Notes under the pieces: generated by a model | Told to the model about the DNA's origin: nothing | Database searches by the model: none | Seen by the model: only the letters and a program-made list of their open reading frames with translations | Assembly: GCF_020511155.1 (NCBI RefSeq) | Contig: NZ_CP041216.1 | Span: 1,984,001-2,048,000 of the forward strand | Direction: 5' to 3' | DNA length: 64,000 bases | Source of the DNA: Shewanella glacialimarina | Lineage (GTDB): Bacteria; Pseudomonadota; Gammaproteobacteria; Enterobacterales; Shewanellaceae | Shown: one piece after another, positions 46,042 to 53,856 of the stretch | Layout: each line of letters opens with the position of its first letter | Numbering within the stretch: position 1 is the stretch's first letter | Position numbers and translations under genes: made by a program

Positions 46042-46099
46042 TTTGTTTTTAACGCTATCAAGATATTTGTTTCTGTTAGCAGCCTACCAAACGCCAAGC

Positions 46100-46150
46100 T
46101 ATTCATATTGTGAATAACTTAGTATCAAAACTATTCATTTGTTTAATTTA
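46100..46150. promoter_or_regulatory. Candidate LysR operator region, copy 2, with dyad
   Basis: TATTCA-N5-TGAATA (46100-46116) is a perfect dyad with LysR T-N11-A geometry. It is followed at 46129-46150 by the block AACTATTCATTTGTTTAATT that matches 37622-37643 at 21 of 22 positions. It lies 80-130 bases before the MaoC gene. Confidence 0.6.
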
Positions 46151-46228
46151 CCTAGCGCAACTAGCATGAGATATCGCTTAAATTTCATTCATGGATAGTA
46201 CCGCGAAAGTATCAGAGGAAAGGGAATA

Positions 46229-46690
46229 ATGCCGACAAAAATTAATCGTAATGATATTGCCAACTATATTGGCTACCAAGCAGCCGCTACAGACTGGCAC
46301 CAAATCACTCAGGATCAAATTAATCAATTTGCCGATTGCACTCTCGACCATCAATTTATTCACGTCGATGAAGAAAAAGCGAAATCCACTCCTTTTGGCG
46401 CCACCATTGCCCACGGTTTTTTATCGTTATCTATGTTGTCTCATTTTGCTGAAGAATTTAGCCTGCTTATTGATGGCTTCTATATGGGACTCAATGCCGG
46501 TTTCGATAAAGTCAGATTTTTGCAACCCGTTACCGTCAATAGCCGCATTAGGGCACATGCGAAAATCCTTTCTATTGAAGAAAAAAAGCCGGGGCAATTT
46601 CGCTTATCGACCGAAGTGACCATTGAAATTGAAGACGTTGATACACCGGCATTAGTTGCTGAGTGGATATCAGTACAAATGGTTAACTAA
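46229..46690 (+). CDS. MaoC-family (R)-enoyl-CoA hydratase
   Basis: 153 residues, single hot-dog domain. The hydratase-2 motif is clear: ADCTLDHQFIHVDEEKA with the catalytic Asp and His, followed by FGATIAHGFLSLSML. It hydrates 2-enoyl-CoA to (R)-3-hydroxyacyl-CoA, which fits the next gene, an HSD17B4-type dehydrogenase. First gene of a separate unit behind the candidate LysR operator. GAGGAAAGGGA lies upstream of the ATG. Confidence 0.92.
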   Translation: MPTKINRNDIANYIGYQAAATDWHQITQDQINQFADCTLDHQFIHVDEEKAKSTPFGATIAHGFLSLSMLSHFAEEFSLLIDGFYMGLNAGFDKVRFLQPVTVNSRIRAHAKILSIEEKKPGQFRLSTEVTIEIEDVDTPALVAEWISVQMVN

Positions 46691-46774
46691 TATTGGTTAA
46701 GTGATGATCGTTAATTCATCATGCTGGCACAGAAAAAATAATAACAAATAAAAATAAACAGTTAAGGTAATAAC

Positions 46775-47707
46775 ATGACTATCAGTTTTGCAGGAAAAGT
46801 GGCTATTGTTACTGGGGCCGGTAATGGATTAGGCCGTTCACATGCGTTGGAATTAGCCAGACGCGGCGCCAAAGTCGTTGTTAATGATTTAGGCGGCGCA
46901 CGTGATGGCAGCGGTGCATCTTCTGCAGCGTCACAAGAAGTAGTGCAGTTAATTGAAGCAATGGGCGGTGAGGCGATTAGCCATGGCGCTAACGTTGCCC
47001 ATTTTGATCAAGTACAAGACATGGTGCAACAAACCATGGATAAATGGGGTCGTATCGATATTTTAATTAACAATGCCGGTATTTTACGTGATAAGTCGTT
47101 TTCAAAGATGACCTTAGATGACTTTAAACTGGTTATGGACGTGCATGTGATGGGCTCGGTTAACTGCACTAAAGCCGTATGGGACATCATGAAGCAGCAA
47201 AATTACGGTCGTATCGTGATGACGACGTCATCGAGTGGTATGTACGGTAACTTTGGTCAAGCCAATTATGGCGCGGCTAAAATGGCGCTGATTGGCCTAA
47301 TGAATACCTTGGTGCTGGAAGGTGCGAAAAATAATATCCATATCAATGCGCTGGCACCAACGGCTGGCACACGTATGACCGAAGATTTAATGCCTGAAGA
47401 AATCGTTAAAGCTTTTGCATCAGAAGCGGTCACCGCAGGCATGCTGACTTTGTGTGACGATGACGCGCCTAATCGATTCATTTTATGTGCTGGCGCAGGT
47501 GGTTATTCAAGCGCGAGTATCTTTGAAACTGATGGCTGCTTTATTCCTACCGCGAAACAAAGCCCTGAAACTGTGCGTGAACACTGGGATCAACTCACCG
47601 ATCAACACAATCAAAAAGCCTTAGTGTCGGGTTCGCAACAAGGTGAGAAGTTTGTGATGAAAGCCATGGCGTTTATGAAATCTCAGGCTCTAGGGTTAAT
47701 TGATTAG
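46775..47707 (+). CDS. SDR dehydrogenase of the HSD17B4/MFE-2 type
   Basis: 310 residues. It is longer than classical SDRs and has the MFE-2 features: GRSHALELARRGAKVVVNDLGG with the NAD-binding GAGNGLG, FSKMTLDDF, YG-AKMAL with Tyr and Lys, and INALAPTAGTRM. It oxidizes (R)-3-hydroxyacyl-CoA to 3-oxoacyl-CoA. With the MaoC hydratase before it and a thiolase 29 bases after it, a complete (R)-specific beta-oxidation spiral half is encoded here. Confidence 0.9.
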   Translation: MTISFAGKVAIVTGAGNGLGRSHALELARRGAKVVVNDLGGARDGSGASSAASQEVVQLIEAMGGEAISHGANVAHFDQVQDMVQQTMDKWGRIDILINNAGILRDKSFSKMTLDDFKLVMDVHVMGSVNCTKAVWDIMKQQNYGRIVMTTSSSGMYGNFGQANYGAAKMALIGLMNTLVLEGAKNNIHINALAPTAGTRMTEDLMPEEIVKAFASEAVTAGMLTLCDDDAPNRFILCAGAGGYSSASIFETDGCFIPTAKQSPETVREHWDQLTDQHNQKALVSGSQQGEKFVMKAMAFMKSQALGLID

Positions 47708-47736
47708 CAGCACACATCATTAAAAAAGGATTTGTC

Positions 47737-48918
47737 ATGAGAGAAGCCGTCATTGTTTCAGCCGCCAGAACACCAATTGGTAAAGCTTATCGCGGCGCCT
47801 TTAACGATTTATCTGCACCCACTTTAGCCGCTATTGCGGTTAATGCCGCGGTAGAAAGAGCTGGAATCGATCCTAATGAAATTGAAGACTGTATTTTTGG
47901 CGCCGCCTTAACCCAAGGTAACCAAGGCATGAACTTTGGTCGTCAAGTGGCCATGGCAGCGCAATTACCGGTGTCGGTGCCGGGCATGACGGTTGATCGC
48001 CAATGTTCATCAGGACTCATGTCTATTGCAATAGCCGCCAATCATATTGTTTGTGATGGTGCCCAAGTTGTGGTTGCCGGAGGTTGTGACTCTATCAGCT
48101 TGGTACAAAACGATAAGATGAACATGCATCGCGCGGTAGATCCTAACGTAAAAGCCTATCGTCCAGCGATTTATATGCCGATGCTCGATACGGCTGAAGT
48201 GGTGGCTAAGCGATATAATATTTCACGTGAGGCACAAGATGCCTATGCATTATCATCTCAGCAACGCACCGCAATAGCACAGTCAAAAGGCCGATTTGAT
48301 GCTGAAATAGTCCCGGTCAGTTGCACTATGCTGATAATGGATAAAGTCAGCGGTGAAATCAGTAAACAACAAGTGACCTTAACTCAAGATGAAGGCAATC
48401 GCCCATCGACAAATTTAAAAAGTCTAGCTGGCTTAAAAGCGGTTAAAGAAAATGGATCGATTACCGGTGGCAATGCATCACAACTATCAGACGGTGCTGC
48501 AGCCGTTGTGGTGATGGAACGTAAACTAGCCGAGCAACGAGGTTTGACGCCATTAGGCGCGTATCGAGGCATGGTGGTGAGCGGATGTGAGCCAGATGAA
48601 ATGGGCATAGGTCCTATTTATGCAATTCCTAAACTGCTTGAGCGAAATGGCCTTAGCATAGACGACATTGGTTTATGGGAGATCAATGAAGCGTTTGCCG
48701 TTCAGGTCATTTATTGTGCTGAACAGCTCGGTATTCCCGCCGATCGTTTAAATGTCGACGGCGGCGCAATATCAATCGGTCATCCTTATGGTATGAGTGG
48801 CACACGTATGGTGATGCACGCCTTAATTGAAGGTAAACGCCGCGGTATTAAATATGTGGTTGTCAGTATGTGTATTGGCGGTGGTCAAGGCGCGGCTGGG
48901 TTATTTGAACTGTTATAA
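47737..48918 (+). CDS. Acetyl-CoA acyltransferase (thiolase)
   Basis: 393 residues, thiolase fold. Cys90 in VDRQCSSGLM is the acyl acceptor, INEAFAVQ, GHPYGMSGTR with the catalytic His, and CIGGGQGAAG with the second Cys are intact. It cleaves 3-oxoacyl-CoA to acetyl-CoA (or propionyl-CoA) and the shorter acyl-CoA. Usually GHPLGxSG; the Tyr in GHPYG is a family variant also seen in several aromatic or branched-chain thiolases. Last gene of the maoC unit. Confidence 0.93.
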   Translation: MREAVIVSAARTPIGKAYRGAFNDLSAPTLAAIAVNAAVERAGIDPNEIEDCIFGAALTQGNQGMNFGRQVAMAAQLPVSVPGMTVDRQCSSGLMSIAIAANHIVCDGAQVVVAGGCDSISLVQNDKMNMHRAVDPNVKAYRPAIYMPMLDTAEVVAKRYNISREAQDAYALSSQQRTAIAQSKGRFDAEIVPVSCTMLIMDKVSGEISKQQVTLTQDEGNRPSTNLKSLAGLKAVKENGSITGGNASQLSDGAAAVVVMERKLAEQRGLTPLGAYRGMVVSGCEPDEMGIGPIYAIPKLLERNGLSIDDIGLWEINEAFAVQVIYCAEQLGIPADRLNVDGGAISIGHPYGMSGTRMVMHALIEGKRRGIKYVVVSMCIGGGQGAAGLFELL

Positions 48919-49135
48919 CATTACTCTTAAAAGACCAACAACCCCTTGTTAATGGTTCGTTAAGTTTAAATTTAAGATTGGTGTGTAGATTTAAGGTAAG
49001 TGTCCAGTTTAATGACGCTAATGACATGATGCAAAATAATAATAAACATAGATAGCGGCTCGGGTATTAGGTTCTGTTGCATATTTGAAATGGACTTTGC
49101 AGCTGCTAATAACATTACATTTTGGGGACAATATT

Positions 49136-50800
49136 ATGGAAAAGATTTGGCTTGAAAAGAGTTATCCGCCCGGGGTTGAGTTTGAAATCGATCCTGATAA
49201 ATATAATTCTTTGGCAGATTTATTTTTAAAATATACCACGTTATATGCCGATAATACTGCATTTGTGAATATGGATGTCAGTATTACTTATCAGCAACTG
49301 GCAAAGCAAGCGACTGACTTTGCTGCCTATCTACAGCAAGATTTGCGGTTAGTCAAAGGTGACAAATTTGCCATCATGATCCCCAATACACTGCAATATC
49401 CTATCGCGCTATTTGGTGCGCTGATTGCTGGACTTACTATTGTAAACGTTAATCCTTTGTATACCGCCCGCGAATTAGAACATCAATTAAAAGACTCGGG
49501 TGCTAAAGGGATCCTTATCCTCGAAAATTTCGCCCATGTATTGCAAGCCGTGATCGATAAAACCGATATTAAGCATGTGGTCACTACTGGCGTTGGTGAT
49601 CGATTAGGGCCCATAAAAGGCGCATTGGTTAACGGCGTGATTAAACATGTGAAAAAAATGGTTCCTGCGTTTGATTTACCTACTGCAGTTAAATTTAATG
49701 ATGCGATGTCCAAAGGCAGTAAACTTAACTTTATACCTGTTGAGGTTATTGGTTCTGATTTGGCATTTTTACAATATACCGGCGGCACTACAGGCCCATC
49801 AAAAGGCGCTATGCTGACTCATCGCAACATGGTTGCTAATCTAGAACAATCAAATGCTGTGACTAAAAATATCTTTGAAGTGGGTAAAGAGATCATTGTC
49901 ACCGCATTACCGCTTTATCATATTTATGCGTTGACCTCTAATTGCTTAGCCTTTTTACCATTTGGTGGCACCAATCTATTAATTACCAATCCACGTGACA
50001 TGGCGGGATTTGTTAAAGAGTTAGCTAAATATCGCTTTACCATTATTACTGGCGTCAACACGCTTTTTAACGGTTTGTTACATACCCCTGGGTTTGACAA
50101 GCTTGATTTCAGCGCTTTAAAAATGGGCTTTGGCGGCGGCATGTCAGTGCAACGTCCTGTGGCTGAACATTGGGAAAAAGTCACTAAAAGTCGTCTGTTA
50201 GAAGGCTACGGGTTAACTGAATGTGCGCCTTTAGTGACTATGAGCCCTTATAATCAAAAAAGTTATAATGGATCGATTGGTTTGCCTGCATCATCAACAG
50301 ATATTCGCTTGGTTGGGGCAGATGGTGAAGAAGTGGCATTAGGTGAGCCAGGGGAAATGTGGGTTAAAGGCCCTCAAGTGATGAAAGGTTACTACAATCG
50401 TCAAAAAGCGACTGATGAGGTGCTCATTGATGGCTGGTTAGCCACCGGTGATATTGCCACCATGGATGAAAATGGTTTCTTTAAAATTGTTGATCGTAAA
50501 AAAGACATGATCATTGTCTCTGGCTTCAATGTGTTTCCAAATGAGATTGAAGAAGTACTAGTAATGCATGATGGCATACTTGAAGCCGCTGCAGTAGGGA
50601 CCTCATGTGATATTACCGGCGAGCGAGTTAAAGTGTACATAGTGCGCAAAGATCCCAACCTTACCGAGCAAGATGTGTTTGATCATTGTCATAAAATGCT
50701 GACCAACTATAAGCGCCCTAAGGTAATTGAATTTATGAATGAATTACCGAAAAGTAACGTCGGTAAAGTGTTACGTAAAGACCTTCGTAACAGGGCATAA
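49136..50800 (+). CDS. Long-chain fatty-acid-CoA ligase, FadD paralogue
   Basis: 554 residues from ATG 49136 with GGGGA upstream; the frame extends 17 codons further without support. AMP-binding motif YTGGTTGPSKGAMLTHRN, GYGLTECAP, and the C-terminal DRKKDMIIVSGFNVFPNEIE and Lys in SNVGKVLRKDL are all present. Most of the chain reads like E. coli FadD, including FVNM, ITNPRDM and ITGVNTLFN. It activates a free acid to the acyl-CoA with ATP. In this cluster it plays the LvaE-type entry role. Confidence 0.93.
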   Translation: MEKIWLEKSYPPGVEFEIDPDKYNSLADLFLKYTTLYADNTAFVNMDVSITYQQLAKQATDFAAYLQQDLRLVKGDKFAIMIPNTLQYPIALFGALIAGLTIVNVNPLYTARELEHQLKDSGAKGILILENFAHVLQAVIDKTDIKHVVTTGVGDRLGPIKGALVNGVIKHVKKMVPAFDLPTAVKFNDAMSKGSKLNFIPVEVIGSDLAFLQYTGGTTGPSKGAMLTHRNMVANLEQSNAVTKNIFEVGKEIIVTALPLYHIYALTSNCLAFLPFGGTNLLITNPRDMAGFVKELAKYRFTIITGVNTLFNGLLHTPGFDKLDFSALKMGFGGGMSVQRPVAEHWEKVTKSRLLEGYGLTECAPLVTMSPYNQKSYNGSIGLPASSTDIRLVGADGEEVALGEPGEMWVKGPQVMKGYYNRQKATDEVLIDGWLATGDIATMDENGFFKIVDRKKDMIIVSGFNVFPNEIEEVLVMHDGILEAAAVGTSCDITGERVKVYIVRKDPNLTEQDVFDHCHKMLTNYKRPKVIEFMNELPKSNVGKVLRKDLRNRA

Positions 50801-50936
50801 GCTTGGTTGAAACGGATCTCTCGTGGCTATAGCGTTAAGCTTATAGCTTTCATCAAGCGCTAAGTATTTTAATCCAGCATTAGTGCGAAGTTATATTCAT
50901 CAATAATTGGTCACTTAGTATTAGTCACTAAAATCA

Positions 50937-50959
50937 CTGTCGGCATTGATTGCCGACAG
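50937..50959 (+). promoter_or_regulatory. Leader hairpin upstream of the patatin gene
   Basis: Perfect 9-bp arms CTGTCGGCA and TGCCGACAG around TTGAT, ending 18 bases before the ATG at 50978. No T run. Leader hairpin or operator. Confidence 0.6.
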
Positions 50960-50977
50960 GTTAACCATAAGAATGTT

Positions 50978-52042
50978 ATGTTAGAAATTTATGCCGGTGA
51001 AACGGCCTTAACAAAAATCCATCAAGATGGATTTTCTCCAGCGTTATTTAGCTCTTTTCTTGGTGCAAGTGGTAGGCCTAAATGGTTTACTTTACTGGGA
51101 TTAGACAAGTATATCTTTGGTGAATTTTTTAATGGCAGACAACAGCCGTTAAATGTCATTGGTTCAAGTGCTGGAGCATTTCGCGCCGCATGTTTTGCGC
51201 AAAGTGATCCCGTCGCAGCAATAGAGCGATTAGCTAAACATTACAGTGAAACTGTGTATTCAGATGACACTAAACCTCAAGCCGCCGAAATTACCGCTAA
51301 AGCGGTAGCGTTACTTGATGAGTTATTCGGCGATACGGGCGCAACTGAAATCATTAATAATAGTGTTTTTAAAGCCCATTTTATTGTGGCTAAATGTCAT
51401 GGATTGGTGGCGTCTGAAAACAAACTAAAACAAGGTGTCGGGTTACTCAGTAGCTTAATGAGAAACGCGTTAAGTCGGCCATTACTCAAAAGCCAGTATG
51501 AGCGTTACATTTTTCAGCATCATCAAAGTGATTTATCCATTTTTGATCCTGACCATATCCCCACCACTTCAGTGCCATTTAGCCTACAAAATATCAAAAC
51601 GGCATTGTTGGCATCTGGCTCAATTCCTATGGTGATGCAAGGCATAAAGAATATTGCAGATTGTCCTCCTGGCATGTATCGTGATGGTGGCATTATTGAT
51701 TATCATTTTGATTTTAAGATTAAAAATGAAGGTCTAACTCTTTATCCTCATTTTAGTTCCACCTTAAAAGCAGGTTGGTTTGACAAAAACTTATCTAGAA
51801 AAGTTAGGCTAGATCATTACGACAACACGGTATTATTGTGTCCATCAGCAGAATTTATTGATTCATTGCCTTATCATAAAATCCCTGATCGCAAAGACTT
51901 TATCGAAATGAAACCTGCTCAACGGATCCAATATTGGCAGCAGGTTTTTGTTGAAAGTGAAAAACTTACTCAGCACTTTAAACACTTTTATCAAACGCAA
52001 AATATCAACAGTATCAAAAGCATCAAGCAACTCATCCTGTGA
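50978..52042 (+). CDS. Patatin-like phospholipase/acyl hydrolase
   Basis: 354 residues. The nucleophile elbow VIGSSAGAFR is of the GxSxG type (Ser near residue 62), and the catalytic Asp is in RDGGIIDYH, giving the Ser-Asp dyad. No signal peptide. Substrate unknown; it probably releases acyl chains that then enter the neighbouring pathway. It stands in the middle of the catabolic run, with a leader hairpin just upstream. Confidence 0.86.
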   Translation: MLEIYAGETALTKIHQDGFSPALFSSFLGASGRPKWFTLLGLDKYIFGEFFNGRQQPLNVIGSSAGAFRAACFAQSDPVAAIERLAKHYSETVYSDDTKPQAAEITAKAVALLDELFGDTGATEIINNSVFKAHFIVAKCHGLVASENKLKQGVGLLSSLMRNALSRPLLKSQYERYIFQHHQSDLSIFDPDHIPTTSVPFSLQNIKTALLASGSIPMVMQGIKNIADCPPGMYRDGGIIDYHFDFKIKNEGLTLYPHFSSTLKAGWFDKNLSRKVRLDHYDNTVLLCPSAEFIDSLPYHKIPDRKDFIEMKPAQRIQYWQQVFVESEKLTQHFKHFYQTQNINSIKSIKQLIL

Positions 52043-52108
52043 CAAGGTTAATCCATCATTTTTAGATATCGATTATTGATATTCACTCACATATAAAGGG
52101 AATCAAAT

Positions 52109-53107
52109 ATGAGCACCTATACCGCCATTAACTTAGTCGCCCGACCTCAAGGTGGCCCAATTGGCCCAGAATTATTTGAAATTGTCGAAAAGCCAATGCC
52201 AGCAGTGGCACAAGGGCAGTTTTTAGTTAAGCAACATCATATGTCACTTGATCCGGCCATGTTTGGCTGGATGAGCCCAGATACCGAAAGTTATATACCT
52301 CCTGTCACCTTGGGCGAGGTTATGCGCAGTTCTGGCATAGGTGAAGTTGTCGAAAGTCATCATCCTGACTTTACGGTTGGCGACCGAGTGATGGGGATGA
52401 TGGGTTGGCAAGAATATTTTCTAAGTAATGGTGCAGGTTTACATAAAGTGACTGCGCCATTACCTGATGAAGCTATTTTATCGGTATTTGCTTTACCAGG
52501 ATTAACGGCTACACAAGGACTTTTCAACGTAGGAAAACCACAAAAAGGTGAAACCATCGTAGTGTCTGGTGCAGCGGGTTCTGTAGGGTCGATAGTGGGT
52601 CAACTGGCTAAAGCTGATGGCTTAAGAGTCATTGGTATAGTCGGCAGTGATGAAAAAGCGGATTGGATTATTAATGAGCTAGGTTTCGATGGTGCGATTA
52701 ATTACAAAACCGATGATTTAGCCGCAAAGCTGGCTGAATTAACCCCTGATGGCGTTGATGTATATTTTGAAAACACTGGTGGTCCTATCCAGCATCACGT
52801 GTTTGCCAAAATGAATGCACATGGGCGTATTGTGGTGTGTGGCATGATTGCTGATTATCCCAAAGCGGTACCAGATTTAGGTCCAAGCTGGGTGCAGATA
52901 ATTAAAAAACGGCTGATTATCCAAGGTTTTACTATGCCAGATCATTTTGGTGATGTACCTGCGTTACTCGAAAAATTAACACCTTATGTCATGAAAGGGC
53001 AGATTAAACATCGCGCTCATGTATTAATCGGACTTGAGTCAGCCATCACTGGCTTAAACTTGTTTTTCACTGGTCAAAACAAAGGCAAGCTAATCGTTAA
53101 ATTATAA
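52109..53107 (+). CDS. MDR-family NADP-dependent oxidoreductase (prostaglandin-reductase/CurA-like)
   Basis: 332 residues, zinc-free medium-chain reductase. VSGAAGSVGSIVGQLAK is the cofactor motif, and the tail NRIV-like GRIVVCGMIADY and LNLFFTGQNKGKLIVKL are typical of the leukotriene-B4-dehydrogenase/prostaglandin-reductase group. These enzymes reduce the C=C bond of alpha,beta-unsaturated ketones and aldehydes such as 15-oxo-prostaglandins or 4-hydroxynonenal. That activity fits a pathway for oxidized lipids. Confidence 0.9.
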   Translation: MSTYTAINLVARPQGGPIGPELFEIVEKPMPAVAQGQFLVKQHHMSLDPAMFGWMSPDTESYIPPVTLGEVMRSSGIGEVVESHHPDFTVGDRVMGMMGWQEYFLSNGAGLHKVTAPLPDEAILSVFALPGLTATQGLFNVGKPQKGETIVVSGAAGSVGSIVGQLAKADGLRVIGIVGSDEKADWIINELGFDGAINYKTDDLAAKLAELTPDGVDVYFENTGGPIQHHVFAKMNAHGRIVVCGMIADYPKAVPDLGPSWVQIIKKRLIIQGFTMPDHFGDVPALLEKLTPYVMKGQIKHRAHVLIGLESAITGLNLFFTGQNKGKLIVKL

Positions 53108-53190
53108 AATCATCCTTCAATCAATTTCACGGCCACTCAACATGTATGGTGGCGGAAGCCATTACCACCATGCTGTCAAAGGGATTTACT

Positions 53191-53811
53191 ATGAACAAGC
53201 GTAATAAACGCAATGTTATTACTATCAGTTTTACACTATTAACGGCTTCAGCATTTTCAATTAACGCTGCAAACATAGCCAGTAATATTGATGAAAATAG
53301 CTTTAATTGCATCAGAGATATGACACCTGTTCGCCATTTTTATGTCGATAATCTCCTTGGTAATACACAAGGTACTTTAGCCGTTGCTAATAATCCTGAA
53401 GGAGCCGTCTATCCTGAAGGATCTGTGGTGCAGTTAGTACCCACTGAAGTGATGGTTAAACGGGAAGCTGGCACTTTTCCTGCCACTGGTGACTGGGAGT
53501 TTTTTGAATTAGAAGTCGACGAACAAGGCTCAACTATCGTTAAACGAGGATTCACTGATGTGAATAACCGTTTTGGCGGTAACTGTTTTACTTGCCATTT
53601 ACCTGCACGTGAAAAGTGGGATTTTGTTTGTGAATCAGATCATGGTTGCGAGCCTATCCCGATAGATCACAGTATGACAGGTGCATTGCAGCGTTCGGAC
53701 CCGCGTTGTGGTGAACCAGAACTGCAAGATGGCGATACATTTGCCTTGTTTAAACTTAACTCTATGGTTGTGCTTGGCAGTGCCAAGAAATGGTTTGAAG
53801 ATTTATTTTAA
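53191..53811 (+). CDS. Secreted cytochrome P460-domain protein
   Basis: 206 residues from ATG 53191, where AAGGG lies upstream. A signal peptide (1-27, ITISFTLLTASAFSINAA) precedes a P460-like domain. The single c-type haem motif is CFTCH at residues 132-136, and a second Cys pair (VCESDHGC) follows. Exported to the periplasm. It is followed by a molybdopterin oxidoreductase; it could pass electrons from or to it. No other c-type cytochrome is nearby. Confidence 0.8.
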   Translation: MNKRNKRNVITISFTLLTASAFSINAANIASNIDENSFNCIRDMTPVRHFYVDNLLGNTQGTLAVANNPEGAVYPEGSVVQLVPTEVMVKREAGTFPATGDWEFFELEVDEQGSTIVKRGFTDVNNRFGGNCFTCHLPAREKWDFVCESDHGCEPIPIDHSMTGALQRSDPRCGEPELQDGDTFALFKLNSMVVLGSAKKWFEDLF

Positions 53812-53856
53812 TCTTTAAATAACCTTGTGTTCACCCATCCAAGTCAGGCGATATAT

